Shown here in pieces: positions 13,501-28,390 of a DNA stretch of 64,000 nt. The notes under the pieces were generated by a model, which searched no databases, was not told where the DNA came from, and saw only the letters and a list, made by a program, of their open reading frames with translations. The translations under genes and the position numbers were made by a program. The stretch is from Luzula sylvatica (lineage: Eukaryota > Streptophyta > Magnoliopsida > Poales > Juncaceae). The stretch spans positions 4,970,001 to 5,034,000 of the forward strand of contig OX326958.1 of NCBI GenBank assembly GCA_946800325.1, written 5' to 3'. Each line of letters starts with the position of its first letter. The stretch's first letter is position 1.

Positions 13501-15507
13501 TTCAAATAACGTGTTTTTAGATCATTTGTGTCGTATCTTTTACTAGATAACTTTTCACCAAATTTCACAAACACTAAGAAAGTTTGTTTTTCGATTCAAA
13601 ACAAGATTTTAACGCTTTGAGGAGTTCTATTAACTTGTTTTTAGATCATTTGTATCCTATCTTTTACTACATAACTTTTCACCAAATTTTACAAACACTA
13701 AGAAAGTTTGTTTTTCGATTCAAAACAAGATTTTAACGCTTTGAGGAGTTCAAATAACGTGTTTTTAGATCAGTTGTATCGTATCTTTTACTACATAACT
13801 TTTCACCAAAATTTCACGTACACTAAGAAAGTTTGTTTTTCGATTCAAACCAAGATTTTAACGCTTTGAGGAGTTCAAATAACGTGTTTTTAGATCATTT
13901 GTATCGTATCTTTTACTACATAACTTTTCACCAAATTTCACAAACACTAAGAAAGTTTGTTTTTCGATTCAAAACAAGATTTTAACGCTTTGAGGAGTTC
14001 AAATAACGTGTTTTTAGATCATTTGTATCGTATCTTTTACTACATAACTTTTTATCAAATTTTACAATCACTAAGAAAGTTTGTTTTTCGATTCAAAACA
14101 AGATTTTAACGCTTTGAGGAGTTCAAATAACGTGTTTTCAGATCATTTGTATCGTATCTTTTACTACATAACTTTTCACCAAATTTCACATACACTAAGA
14201 AAGTTTGTTTTTCGATTCAAAACAAGATTTTAACGCTTTGAGGAGTTCAAATAACGTGTTTTTAGATCATTTGTATCGTATCTTTTACTACATAACTTTT
14301 CATCAAATTTTACAATCACTAAGAAAGTTTGTTTTTCGATTCAAAACAAGATTTTAACGCTTTGAGGAGTTCAAATAACGTGTTTTCAGATCATTTGTAT
14401 CGTATCTTTTACTACATAACTTTTCACCAAATTTCACATACACTAAGAAATTTTGTTTTTCTATTCAAAACAAGATTTTAACGCTTTGAGGAGTTAAAAT
14501 AACGTGTTTTTAGATCGTTTGTATCGTATCTTTTACTACATAACTTTTCACCAAATTTCACAAACACTAAGAAAGTTCGTTTTTCGATTCAAAACAAGAT
14601 TTTAACGCTTTGAGGAGTTCAAATAACGTGCTTTCAGATCATTTATATCGTATCTTTTACTACATAACTTTTCACCAAATTTCACAAACACTAAGAAAGT
14701 TTGTTTTTCTATTCAAAACAAGATTTTAACGCTTTGAGGAGTTCAAATAACGTGTTTTTAGATCATTTGTATCACATCTCTTACTACATAACTTTTCACC
14801 AAATTTCACAAACACTAAGAAAGTTTGTTTTTCGATTCAAAACAAGATTTTAACGCTTTGAGGAGTTCAAATAACGTGTTTTTAGATCATTTGTATCGTA
14901 TCTTTTACTACATAACTTTTCACCAAATTTCACAAACATTAAGAAAGTTTGTTTTTCTATTCAAAACAAGCTTTTAGCACTTTGAGGAGTTCAAATAACG
15001 TGTTTTTAGATCATTTGTATCACATCTTTTACTACATAGCTTTTCACCAAATTTCAAAAACACTAAGAAAGTTTGTTTTTCGATTCAAAACAAGATTTTA
15101 ACGCTTTGAGGAGTTCAAATAACGTGTTTTTAGATCATTTGTATCGTATCTTTTACTACATAACTTTTCACCAAATTCCACAAACACTAAGAAAGTTTGT
15201 TTTTCGATTCAAAACAAGATTTTAACGCTTTTAGGAGTGCAAATAACGTGTTTTTAGATCATTTGTATCGTATCTTTTACAACATAACTTTTCACCAAAT
15301 TTTACAAACATTAAGAAAGTTTGTTTTTCTATTCAAAACAAGCTTTTAACTCTATGAGGAGTTCAAATAACGTGTTTTTAGATCATTTGTATCACGTCTT
15401 TTACTACATAACTTTTCACCAAATTTCACAAACACTAAGAAAGTTTGTTTTTCGATTCAAAACAAGATTTTAACGCTTTGAGGAGTTCAAATAACGTGTT
15501 TTTAGAT
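10547..15507. repeat. HOR B copy 2 (40 monomers, 4,961 bp)
   Basis: This is collinear with copy 1 at +4,837 bp up to about 15,110. It then has one more monomer (TTCCACAAAC plus TTTTAGGAGTGC, about 15,170-15,240) before the CTCTATGAGG monomer. The next CACGTAC marker is at 15,551, or +4,961 bp (40 x 124 + 1). The odd base is the inherited extra A at 13,808-13,811. Confidence 0.87.
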
Positions 15508-18500
15508 CATTTGTATCGTATCTTTTACTACATAACTTTTCACCAAATTTCACGTACACTAAGAAAGTTTGTTTTTCGATTCAAACCAAGATTTTAACGC
15601 TTTGAGGAGTTCAAATAACGTGTTTTTAGATCATTTGTATCGTATCTTTTACTACATAACTTTTCATCAAATTTTACAATCACTAAGAAAGTTTGTTTTT
15701 CGATTCAAAACAAGATTTTAACGCTTTGAGGAGTTCAAATAACGTGTTTTCAGATCATTTGTATCGTATCTTTTACTACATAACTTTTCACCAAATTTCA
15801 CATACACTAAGAAATTTTGTTTTTCTATTCAAAACAAGATTTTAACGCTTTGAGGAGTTAAAATAACGTGTTTTTAGATCGTTTGTATCGTATCTTTTAC
15901 TACATAACTTTTCACCAAATTTCACAAACACTAAGAAAGTTCGTTTTTCGATTCAAAACAAGATTTTAACGCTTTGAGGAGTTCAAATAACGTGTTTTCA
16001 GATCATTTATATCGTATCTTTTACTACATAACGTTTCACCAAATTTCACAAACACTAAGAAAGTTTGTTTTTCTATTCAAAACAAGATTTTAACGCTTTG
16101 AGGAGTTCAAATAACGTGTTTTTAGATCATTTGTATCACGTCTTTTACTACATAACTTTTCACCAAATTTCACAAACACTAAGAAAGTTTGTTTTTCGAT
16201 TCAAAACAAGATTTTAACGCTTTGAGGAGATCAAATAACGTGTTTTTAGTTCATTTGTATCGTATCTTTTACTACATAACTTTTCACCAAATTTCACGTA
16301 CACTAAGAAAGTTTGTTTTTCGATTCAAACCAAGATTTTAACGCTTTGAGGAGTTCAAATAACGTGTTTTTAGATCATTTGTATCGTATCTTTTACTACA
16401 TAACTTTTCATCAAATTTTACAATCACTAAGAAAGTTTGTTTTTCGATTCAAAACAAGATTTTAACGCTTTGAGGAGTTCAAATAACGTGTTTTCAGATC
16501 ATTTGTATCGTATCTTTTACTACATAACTTTTCACCAAATTTCACAAACACTAAGAAAGTTCGTTTTTCGATTCAAAACAAGATTTTAACGCTTTGAGGA
16601 GTTCAAATAACGTGTTTTCAGATCATTTATATCGTATCTTTTACTACATAACTTTTCACCAAATTTCACAAACACTAAGAAAGTTTGTTTTTCTATTCAA
16701 AACAAGATTTTAACGCTTTGAGGAGTTCAAATAACGTGTTTTTAGATCATTTGTATCACATCTCTTACTACATAACTTTTCACCAAATTTCACAAACACT
16801 AAGAAAGTTTGTTTTTCGATTCAAAACAAGATTTTAACGCTTTGAGGAGTTCAAATAACGTGTTTTTAGATCATTTGTATCACATCTCTTACTACATAAC
16901 TTTTCACCAAATTTCACAAACACTAAGAAAGTTTGTTTTTCGATTCAAACCAAGATTTTAACGCTTTGAGGAGTTCAAATAACGTGTTTTTAGATCATTT
17001 GTGTCGTATCTTTTACTAGATAACTTTTCACCAAATTTCACAAACACTAAGAAAGTTTGTTTTTCGATTCAAAACAAAATTTTAACGCTTTGAGGAGTTC
17101 TATTAACTTGTTTTTAGATCATTTGTATCCTATCTTTTACTACATAACTTTTCACCAAATTTTACAAACACTAAGAAAGTTTGTTTTTCGATTCAAAACA
17201 AGATTTTAACGCTTTGAGGAGTTCAAATAACGTGTTTTTAGATCAGTTGTATCGTATCTTTTACTACATAACTTTTCACCAAATTTCACGTACACTAAGA
17301 AAGTTTGTTTTTCGATTCAAACCAAGATTTTAACGCTTTGAGGAGTTCAAATAACGTGTTTTTAGATCATTTGTATCGTATCTTTTACTACATAACTTTT
17401 CACCAAATTTCACAAACACTAAGAAAGTTTGTTTTTCGATTCAAAACAAGATTTTAACGCTTTGAGGAGTTCAAATAACGTGTTTTTAGATCATTTGTAT
17501 CGTATCTTTTACTACATAACTTTTCATCCAATTTTACAATCACTAAGAAAGTTTGTTTTTCGATTTAAAACAAGATTTTAACGCTTTGAGGAATTCAAAT
17601 AATGTGTTTTCAGATCATTTGTATCGTATCTTTTACTACATAACTTTTCACCAAATTTCACATACACTAAGAAATTTTGTTTTTCTATTCAAAACAAGAT
17701 TTTAACGCTTTGAGGAGTTCAAATAACGTGTTTTGAGATCGTTTGTATCGTATCTTTTACTACATAACTTTTCACCAAATTTCACAAACACTAAGAAAGT
17801 TCGTTTTTCGATTCAAAACCAGATTTTAACGCTTTGAGGAGTTCAAATAACGTGTTTTCAGATCATTTATATCGTATCTTTTACTACATAACTTTTCACC
17901 AAATTTCACAAACACTAAGAAAGTTTGTTTTTCTATTCAAAACAAGATTTTAACGCTTTGAGGAGTTCAAATAACGTGTTTTTAGATCAGTTGTATCGTA
18001 TCTTTCACTACATAACTTTTCACCAAATTTCACAAACACTAAGAAAGTTTGTTTTTCGATTCAAAACAAGATTTTAACACTTTGAGGAGTTCGAATAACG
18101 TGTTTTTAGATCATTTGTATCACATCTTTTACTACATAACTTTTCACCAAATTTTACAATCACTAAGAAAATTTGTTTTTCGATTCAAAACAAGATTTTA
18201 ACGCTTTGAGGAGTTCAAATAACGGGTTTTCAGATCATTTGTATCGTATCTTTTACTACATAACTTTTCACCAAATTTCACAAACACTAACAAAGTTTGT
18301 TTTTCGATTCAAACCAAGATTTTAACGCTTTGAGGAGTTCAAATAACGTGTTTTGAGATCATTTGTATCGTGTCTTTTACTACATAACTTTTCACCAAAT
18401 TTCACAAACACTAAAAAAGTTTGTTTTTCTATTCAAAACAAGCTTTTAACGCTTTGAGGAGTTCAAATAACGTGTTTTTAGATCATTTGTATCGTATCTT

Positions 18501-20716
18501 TTACAACATAACTTTTCACCAAATTTCACAAACACTAAGAAAGTTTGTTTTTCGATTCAAAACAAGATTTTAACGCTTTGAGGAGTTCAAATAACGTGTT
18601 TTTAGATCAGTTGTATCGTATCTTTTACTACATAACTTTTCACCAAATTTCACAAACACTAAGAAAGTTTGTTTTTCGATTCAAACCAAGATTTTAACGC
18701 TTTGAGGAGTTCAAATAACGTGTTTTTAGATCATTTGTGTCGTATCTTTTACTAGATAACTTTTCACCAAATTTCACAAACACTAAGAAAGTTTGTTTTT
18801 CGATTCAAAACAAGATTTTAACGCTTTGAGGAGTTCTATTAACTTGTTTTTAGATCATTTGTATCCTATCTTTTACTACATAACTTTTCACCAAATTTTA
18901 CAAACACTAAGAAAGTTTGTTTTTCGATTCAAAACAAGATTTTAACGCTTTGAGGAGTTCAAATAACGTGTTTTTAGATCAGTTGTATCGTATCTTTTAC
19001 TACATAACTTTTCACCAAAATTTCACGTACACTAAGAAAGTTTGTTTTTCGATTCAAACCAAGATTTTAACGCTTTGAGGAGTTCAAATAACGTGTTTTT
19101 AGATCATTTGTATCGTATCTTTTACTACATAACTTTTCACCAAATTTCACAAACACTAAGAAAGTTTGTTTTTCGATTCAAAACAAGATTTTAACGCTTT
19201 GAGGAGTTCAAATAACGTGTTTTTAGATCATTTGTATCGTATCTTTTACTACATAACTTTTTATCAAATTTTACAATCACTAAGAAAGTTTGTTTTTCGA
19301 TTCAAAACAAGATTTTAACGCTTTGAGGAGTTCAAATAACGTGTTTTCAGATCATTTGTATCGTATCTTTTACTACATAACTTTTCACCAAATTTCACAT
19401 ACACTAAGAAAGTTTGTTTTTCGATTCAAAACAAGATTTTAACGCTTTGAGGAGTTCAAATAACGTGTTTTTAGATCATTTGTATCGTATCTTTTACTAC
19501 ATAACTTTTCATCAAATTTTACAATCACTAAGAAAGTTTGTTTTTCGATTCAAAACAAGATTTTAACGCTTTGAGGAGTTCAAATAACGTGTTTTCAGAT
19601 CATTTGTATCGTATCTTTTACTACATAACTTTTCACCAAATTTCACATACACTAAGAAATTTTGTTTTTCTATTCAAAACAAGATTTTAACGCTTTGAGG
19701 AGTTAAAATAACGTGTTTTTAGATCGTTTGTATCGTATCTTTTACTACATAACTTTTCACCAAATTTCACAAACACTAAGAAAGTTCGTTTTTCGATTCA
19801 AAACAAGATTTTAACGCTTTGAGGAGTTCAAATAACGTGCTTTCAGATCATTTATATCATATCTTTTACTACATAACTTTTCACCAAATTTCACAAACAC
19901 TAAGAAAGTTTGTTTTTCTATTCAAAACAAGATTTTAACGCTTTGAGGAGTTCAAATAACGTGTTTTTAGATCATTTGTATCACATCTCTTACTACATAA
20001 CTTTTCACCAAATTTCACAAACACTAAGAAAGTTTGTTTTTCGATTCAAAACAAGATTTTAACGCTTTGAGGAGTTCAAATAACGTGTTTTTAGATCATT
20101 TGTATCGTATCTTTTACTACATAACTTTTCACCAAATTTCACAAACATTAAGAAAGTTTGTTTTTCTATTCAAAACAAGCTTTTAGCACTTTGAGGAGTT
20201 CAAATAACGTGTTTTTAGATCATTTGTATCACATCTTTTACTACATAGCTTTTCACCAAATTTCAAAAACACTAAGAAAGTTTGTTTTTCGATTCAAAAC
20301 AAGATTTTAACGCTTTGAGGAGTTCAAATAACGTGTTTTTAGATCATTTGTATCGTATCTTTTACTACATAACTTTTCACCAAATTCCACAAACACTAAG
20401 AAAGTTTGTTTTTCGATTCAAAACAAGATTTTAACGCTTTTAGGAGTGCAAATAACGTGTTTTTAGATCATTTGTATCGTATCTTTTACAACATAACTTT
20501 TCACCAAATTTTACAAACATTAAGAAAGTTTGTTTTTCTATTCAAAACAAGCTTTTAACTCTATGAGGAGTTCAAATAACGTGTTTTTAGATCATTTGTA
20601 TCACGTCTTTTACTACATAACTTTTCACCAAATTTCACAAACACTAAGAAAGTTTGTTTTTCGATTCAAAACAAGATTTTAACGCTTTGAGGAGTTCAAA
20701 TAACGTGTTTTTAGAT
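15508..20716. repeat. HOR B copy 3 (42 monomers, 5,209 bp)
   Basis: The copy starts like the others, but from about 16,340 to 16,990 a group of monomers (CATCAAATTTT, GTTCG, two consecutive TATCACATCTCTTAC types) replaces the GTTTTGAG to CAGTTG group of copies 1 and 2. The order resumes at TGTGTCG (17,000, versus 11,791 in copy 2, +5,209). The net gain is two monomers, in register. CGGG is at 18,223, +5,209 from 13,014. Confidence 0.85.
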
Positions 20717-22700
20717 CATTTGTATCGTATCTTTTACTACATAACTTTTCACCAAATTTCACGTACACTAAGAAAGTTTGTTTTTCGATTCAAACCAAGA
20801 TTTTAACGCTTTGAGGAGTTCAAATAACGTGTTTTTAGATCATTTGTATCGTATCTTTTACTACATAACTTTTCATCAAATTTTACAATCACTAAGAAAG
20901 TTTGTTTTTCGATTCAAAACAAGATTTTAACGCTTTGAGGAGTTCAAATAACGTGTTTTCAGATCATTTGTATCGTATCTTTTACTACATAACTTTTCAC
21001 CAAATTTCACATACACTAAGAAATTTTGTTTTTCTATTCAAAACAAGATTTTAACGCTTTGAGGAGTTAAAATAACGTGTTTTTAGATCGTTTGTATCGT
21101 ATCTTTTACTACATAACTTTTCACCAAATTTCACAAACACTAAGAAAGTTCGTTTTTCGATTCAAAACAAGATTTTAACGCTTTGAGGAGTTCAAATAAC
21201 GTGTTTTCAGATCATTTATATCGTATCTTTTACTACATAACGTTTCACCAAATTTCACAAACACTAAGAAAGTTTGTTTTTCTATTCAAAACAAGATTTT
21301 AACGCTTTGAGGAGTTCAAATAACGTGTTTTTAGATCATTTGTATCACGTCTTTTACTACATAACTTTTCACCAAATTTCACAAACACTAAGAAAGTTTG
21401 TTTTTCGATTCAAAACAAGATTTTAACGCTTTGAGGAGATCAAATAACGTGTTTTTAGTTCATTTGTATCGTATCTTTTACTACATAACTTTTCACCAAA
21501 TTTCACGTACACTAAGAAAGTTTGTTTTTCGATTCAAACCAAGATTTTAACGCTTTGAGGAGTTCAAATAACGTGTTTTTAGATCATTTGTATCGTATCT
21601 TTTACTACATAACTTTTCATCAAATTTTACAATCACTAAGAAAGTTTGTTTTTCGATTCAAAACAAGATTTTAACGCTTTGAGGAGTTCAAATAACGTGT
21701 TTTCAGATCATTTGTATCGTATCTTTTACTACATAACTTTTCACCAAATTTCACAAACACTAAGAAAGTTCGTTTTTCGATTCAAAACAAGATTTTAACG
21801 CTTTGAGGAGTTCAAATAACGTGTTTTCAGATCATTTATATCGTATCTTTTACTACATAACTTTTCACCAAATTTCACAAACACTAAGAAAGTTTGTTTT
21901 TCTATTCAAAACAAGATTTTAACGCTTTGAGGAGTTCAAATAACGTGTTTTTAGATCATTTGTATCACATCTCTTACTACATAACTTTTCACCAAATTTC
22001 ACAAACACTAAGAAAGTTTGTTTTTCGATTCAAAACAAGATTTTAACGCTTTGAGGAGTTCAAATAACGTGTTTTTAGATCATTTGTATCGTATCTTTTA
22101 CTACATAACTTTTCACCAAATTTCACAAACATTAAGAAAGTTTGTTTTTCTATTCAAAACAAGCTTTTAACGCTTTGAGGAGTTCAAATAACGTGTTTTT
22201 AGATCATTTGTATCACATCTTTTACTACATAGCTTTTCACCAAATTTCAAAAACACTAAGAAAGTTTGTTTTTCGATTCAAAACAAGATTTTAACGCTTT
22301 GAGGAGTTCAAATAACGTGTTTTTAGATCATTTGTATCGTATCTTTTACTACATAACTTTTCACCAAATTCCACAAACACTAAGAAAGTTTGTTTTTCGA
22401 TTCAAAACAAGATTTTAACGCTTTTAGGAGTGCAAATAACGTGTTTTTAGATCATTTGTATCGTATCTTTTACTACATAACTTTTCACCAAATTTTACAA
22501 ACATTAAGAAAGTTTGTTTTTCTATTCAAAACAAGCTTTTAACTCTATGAGGAGTTCAAATAACGTGTTTTTAGATCATTTGTATCACATCTTTTACTAC
22601 ATAACTTTTCACCAAATTTCACAAACACTAAGAAAGTTTGTTTTTCGATTCAAAACAAGATTTTAACGCTTTGAGGAGTTCAAATAACGTGTTTTTATAT
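20717..22700. repeat. HOR B copy 4, shortened (16 monomers, 1,984 bp)
   Basis: This begins like copy 3 (CACGTAC 20,760, +5,209) and follows it to about 22,090. It then jumps straight to the end-of-unit types (CATTAAG with AAGCTT, AGCTTTTCACC with CAAAAACAC, TTCCACAAAC, TTTTAGGAGTGC, CTCTATGAGG), skipping the HOR A-like core. The next unit starts at CACGTAC 22,744, exactly 16 x 124 bp on. The deletion preserved the register. Confidence 0.82.
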
Positions 22701-24544
22701 CATTTGTATCGTATCTTTTACTACATAACTTTTCACCAAATTTCACGTACACTAAGAAAGTTTGTTTTTCGATTCAAACCAAGATTTTAACGCTTTGAGG
22801 AGTTCAAATAACGTGTTTTTAGATCATTTGTATCGTATCTTTTACTACATAACTTTTCATCAAATTTTACAATCACTAAGAAAGTTTGTTTTTCGATTCA
22901 AAACAAGATTTTAACGCTTTGAGGAGTTCAAATAACGTGTTTTCAGATCATTTGTATCGTATCTTTTACTACATAACTTTTCACCAAATTTCACATACAC
23001 TAAGAAATTTTGTTTTTCTATTCAAAACAAGATTTTAACGCTTTGAGGAGTTAAAATAACGTGTTTTTAGATCGTTTGTATCGTATCTTTTACTACATAA
23101 CTTTTCACCAAATTTCACAAACACTAAGAAAGTTCGTTTTTCGATTCAAAACAAGATTTTAACGCTTTGAGGAGTTCAAATAACGTGTTTTCAGATCATT
23201 TATATCGTATCTTTTACTACATAACTTTTCACCAAATTTCACAAACACTAAGAAAGTTTGTTTTTCTATTCAAACCAAGATTTTAACGCTTTGAGGAGTT
23301 CAAATAACGTGTTTTTAGATCATTTGTGTCGTATCTTTTACTAGATAACTTTTCACCAAATTTCACAAACACTAAGAAAGTTTGTTTTTCGATTCAAAAC
23401 AAGATTTTAACGCTTTGAGGAGTTCTATTAACTTGTTTTTAGATCATTTGTATCCTATCTTTTACTACATAACTTTTCACCAAATTTTACAAACACTAAG
23501 AAAGTTTGTTTTTCGATTCAAAACAAGATTTTAACGCTTTGAGGAGTTCAAATAACGTGTTTTTAGATCAGTTGTATCGTATCTTTTACTACATAACTTT
23601 TCACCAAAATTTCACGTACACTAAGAAAGTTTGTTTTTCGATTCAAACCAAGATTTTAACGCTTTGAGGAGTTCAAATAACGTGTTTTTAGATCATTTGT
23701 ATCGTATCTTTTACTACATAACTTTTCACCAAATTTCACAAACACTAAGAAAGTTTGTTTTTCGATTCAAAACAAGATTTTAACGCTTTTAGGAGTTCAA
23801 ATAACGTGTTTTTAGATCATTTGTATCGTATCTTTTACTACATAACTTTTTATCAAATTTTACAATCACTAAGAAAGTTTGTTTTTCGATTCAAAACAAG
23901 ATTTTAACGCTTTGAGGAGTTCAAATAACGTGTTTTCAGATCATTTGTATCGTGTCTTTTACTACATAACTTTTCACCAAATTTCACATACACTAAGAAA
24001 GTTTGTTTTTCGATTCAAAACAAGATTTTAACGCTTTGAGGAGTTCAAATAACGTGTTTTTAGATCATTTGTATCGTATCTTTTACTACATAACTTTTCA
24101 TCAAATTTTACAATCACTAAGAAAGTTTCTTTTTCGATTCAAAACAAGATTTTAACGCTTTGAGGAGTTCAAATAACGTGTTTTCAGATCATTTGTATCG
24201 TATCTTTTACTACATAACTTTTCACCAAATTTCACATACACTAAGAAATTTTGTTTTTCTATTCAAAACAAGATTTTAACGCTTTGAGGAGTTAAAATAA
24301 CGTGTTTTTAGATCGTTTGTATCGTATCTTTTACTACATAACTTTTCACCAAATTTCACAAACACTAAGAAAGTTCGTTTTTCGATTCAAAACAAGATTT
24401 TAACGCTTTGAGTAGTTCAAATAACGTGTTTTCAGATCATTTATATCGTATCTTTTACTACATAACTTTTCACCAAATTTCACAAACACTAAGAAAGTTT
24501 GTTTTTCTATTCAAAACAAGATTTTAACGCTTTGAGGAGTTCAA
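22701..24544. repeat. Mosaic B-derived segment, about 15 monomers
   Basis: This opens like a B unit and then, at about 23,260-23,330, a CTATTCAAACC monomer joins directly to the TGTGTCG/TAGATAAC type, skipping many monomers. It goes on through TTCTATTAACTTG, the extra-A monomer (23,606-23,609) and TTTTTATCAAATTTT. At 24,373 and 24,621 the GTTCG plus GAGTAGTTC pair is seen twice, 248 bp apart, which is a local dimer duplication. Confidence 0.8.
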
Positions 24545-27500
24545 ATAACGTGTTTTTAGATCGTTTGTATCGTATCTTTTACTACATAACTTTTCACCAA
24601 ATTTCACAAACACTAAGAAAGTTCGTTTTTCGATTCAAAACAAGATTTTAACGCTTTGAGTAGTTCAAATAACGTGTTTTCAGATCATTTATATCGTATC
24701 TTTTACTACATAACTTTTCACCAAATTTCACAAACACTAAGAAAGTTTGTTTTTCTATTCAAAACAAGATTTTAACGCTTTGAGGAGTTCAAATAACGTG
24801 TTTTTAGATCATTTGTATCACATCTTTTACTACATAACTTTTCACCAAATTTCACAAACACTAAGAAAGTTTGTTTTTCGATTCAAAACAAGATTTTAAC
24901 GCTTTGAGGAGTTCAAATAACGTGTTTTTAGATCATTTGTATCGTATCTTTTACTACATAACTTTTCACCAAATTTTACAAACATTAAGAAAGTTTGTTT
25001 TTCTATTCAAAACAAGCTTTTAACTCTATGAGGAGTTCAAATAACGTGTTTTTAGATCATTTGTATCACATCTTTTTACTACATAACTTTTCACCAAATT
25101 TCACAAACACTAAGAAAGTTTGTTTTTCGATTCAAAACAAGATTTTAACGCTTTTAGGAGTGCAAATAACGTGTTTTTAGATCATTTGTATCGTATCTTT
25201 TACTACATAACTTTTCACCAAATTTTACAAACATTAAGAAAGTTTGTTTTTCGATTCAAACCAAGATTTTAACGCTTTGAGGAGTTCAAATAACGTGTTT
25301 TGAGATCATTTGTATCGTGTCTTTTACTACATAACTTTTCACCAAATTTCACAAACACTAACAAAGTTTGTTTTTCTATTCAAAACAAGCTTTTAACGCT
25401 TTGAGGAGTTCAAATAACGTGTTTTTAGATCATTTGTATCGTATCTTTTACAACATAACTTTTCACCAAATTTCACAAACACTAAGAAAGTTTGTTTTTC
25501 GATTCAAAACAAGATTTTAACGCTTTGAGGAGTTCAAATAACGTGTTTTTAGATCAGTTGTATCGTATCTTTTACTACATAACTTTTCACCAAATTTCAC
25601 AAACACTAAGAAAGTTTGTTTTTCGATTCAAACCAAGATTTTAACGCTTTGAGGAGTTCAAATAACGTGTTTTTAGATCATTTGTGTCGTATCTTTTACT
25701 AGATAACTTTTCACCAAATTTCACAAACACTAAGAAAGTTTGTTTTTCGATTCAAAACAAAATTTTAACGCTTTGAGGAGTTCTATTAACTTGTTTTTAG
25801 ATCATTTGTATCCTATCTTTTACTACATAACTTTTCACCAAATTTTACAAACACTAAGAAAGTTTGTTTTTCGATTCAAAACAAGATTTTAACGCTTTGA
25901 GGAGTTCAAATAACGTGTTTTTAGATCAGTTGTATCGTATCTTTTACTACATAACTTTTCACCAAATTTCACGTACACTAAGAAAGTTTGTTTTTCGATT
26001 CAAAACAAGATTTTAACGCTTTGAGGAGTTCAAATAACGTGTTTTTAGATCATTTGTATCGTATCTTTTACTACATAACTATTCACCAAATTTCACAAAC
26101 ACTAAGAAAGTTTGTTTTTCGATTCAAAACAAGATTTTAACGCTTTGAGGAGTTCAAATAACGTGTTTTTAGATCATTTGTATCGTATCTTTTACTACAT
26201 AACTTTTCATCAAATTTTACAATCACTAAGAAAGTTTGTTTTTCGATTCAAAACAAGATTTTAACGCTTTGAGGAGTTCAAATAATGTGTTTTCAGATCA
26301 TTTGTATCGTATCTTTTACTACATAACTTTTCACCAAATTTCACATACACTAAGAAATTTTGTTTTTCTATTCAAAACAAGATTTTAACGCTTTGAGGAG
26401 TTCAAATAACGTGTTTTGAGATCGTTTGTATCGTATCTTTTACTACATAACTTTTCACCAAATTTCACAAACACTAAGAAAGTTCGTTTTTCGATTCAAA
26501 ACAAGATTTTAACGCTTTGAGGAGTTCAAATAACGTGTTTTCAGATCATTTATATCGTATCTTTTACTACATAACTTTTCACCAAATTTCACAAACACTA
26601 AGAAAGTTTGTTTTTCTATTCAAAACAAGATTTTAACGCTTTGAGGAGTTCAAATAACGTGTTTTTAGATCAGTTGTATCGTATCTTTCACTACATAACT
26701 TTTCACCAAATTTCACAAACACTAAGAAAGTTTGTTTTTCGATTCAAAACAAGATTTTAACACTTTGAGGAGTTCGAATAACGTGTTTTTAGATCATTTG
26801 TATCACATCCTTTACTACATAACTTTTCACCAAATTTTACAATCACTAAGAAAATTTGTTTTTCGATTCAAAACAAGATTTTAACGCTTTGAGGAGTTCA
26901 AATAACGGGTTTTCAGATCATTTGTATCGTATCTTTTACTACATAACTTTTCACCAAATTTCACAAACACTAACAAAGTTTGTTTTTCGATTCAAACCAA
27001 GATTTTAACGCTTTGAGGAGTTCAAATAACGTGTTTTGAGATCATTTGTATCGTGTCTTTTACTACATAACTTTTCACCAAATTTCACAAACACTAAAAA
27101 AGTTTGTTTTTCTATTCAAAACAAGCTTTTAACGCTTTGAGGAGTTCAAATAACGTGTTTTTAGATCATTTGTATCGTATCTTTTACAACATAACTTTTC
27201 ACCAAATTTCACAAACACTAAGAAAGTTTGTTTTTCGATTCAAAACAAGATTTTAACGCTTTGAGGAGTTCAAATAACGTGTTTTTAGATCAGTTGTATC
27301 GTATCTTTTACTACATAACTTTTCACCAAATTTCACAAACACTAAGAAAGTTTGTTTTTCGATTCAAACCAAGATTTTAACGCTTTGAGGAGTTCAAATA
27401 ACGTGTTTTTAGATCATTTGTGTCGTATCTTTTACTAGATAACTTTTCACCAAATTTCACAAACACTAAGAAAGTTTGTTTTTCGATTCAAAACAAGATT

Positions 27501-28390
27501 TTAACGCTTTGAGGAGTTCTATTAACTTGTTTTTAGATCATTTGTATCCTATCTTTTACTACATAACTTTTCACCAAATTTTACAAACACTAAGAAAGTT
27601 TGTTTTTCGATTCAAAACAAGATTTTAACGCTTTGAGGAGTTCAAATAACGTGTTTTTAGATCAGTTGTATCGTATCTTTTACTACATAACTTTTCACCA
27701 AAATTTCACGTACACTAAGAAAGTTTGTTTTTCGATTCAAACCAAGATTTTAACGCTTTGAGGAGTTCAAATAACGTGTTTTTAGATCATTTGTATCGTA
27801 TCTTTTACTACATAACTTTTCACCAAATTTCACAAACACTAAGAAAGTTTGTTTTTCGATTCAAAACAAGATTTTAACGCTTTTAGGAGTTCAAATAACG
27901 TGTTTTTAGATCATTTGTATCGTATCTTTTACTACATAACTTTTTATCAAATTTTACAATCACTAAGAAAGTTTGTTTTTCGATTCAAAACAAGATTTTA
28001 ACGCTTTGAGGAGTTCAAATAACGTGTTTTCAGATCATTTGTATCGTGTCTTTTACTACATAACTTTTCACCAAATTTCACATACACTAAGAAAGTTTGT
28101 TTTTCGATTCAAAACAAGATTTTAACGCTTTGAGGAGTTCAAATAACGTGTTTTTAGATCATTTGTATCGTATCTTTTACTACATAACTTTTCATCAAAT
28201 TTTACAATCACTAAGAAAGTTTCTTTTTCGATTCAAAACAAGATTTTAACGCTTTGAGGAGTTCAAATAACGTGTTTTCAGATCATTTGTATCGTATCTT
28301 TTACTACATAACTTTTCACCAAATTTCACATACACTAAGAAATTTTGTTTTTCTATTCAAAACAAGATTTTAACGCTTTGAGGAGTTAAA
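24545..28390. repeat. HOR C copy 1 (31 monomers, 3,846 bp)
   Basis: The offset to copy 2 is 3,846 bp (31 x 124 + 2). The two odd bases are the extra T (25,073-25,077) and the extra A (27,700-27,703). Markers are GTTCG (24,621 to 28,467), ACTATTCACC (26,078 to 29,924) and CGGG (26,906 to 30,752). The 186-bp stretch at 24,995 and 28,841 is identical in both copies. The core from about 25,250 to 27,900 resembles HOR A and the start of the window. Confidence 0.9.

Noticed and set aside
24995..25180. Open frame of 61 codons on the + strand, repeated identically at 28,841-29,026
   Set aside because: It is a chance frame through 1.5 satellite monomers, opened by the extra T at 25,073. Its twin is simply the next HOR C copy. 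It has no codon signature, no conserved start context and no product resembling a known family.
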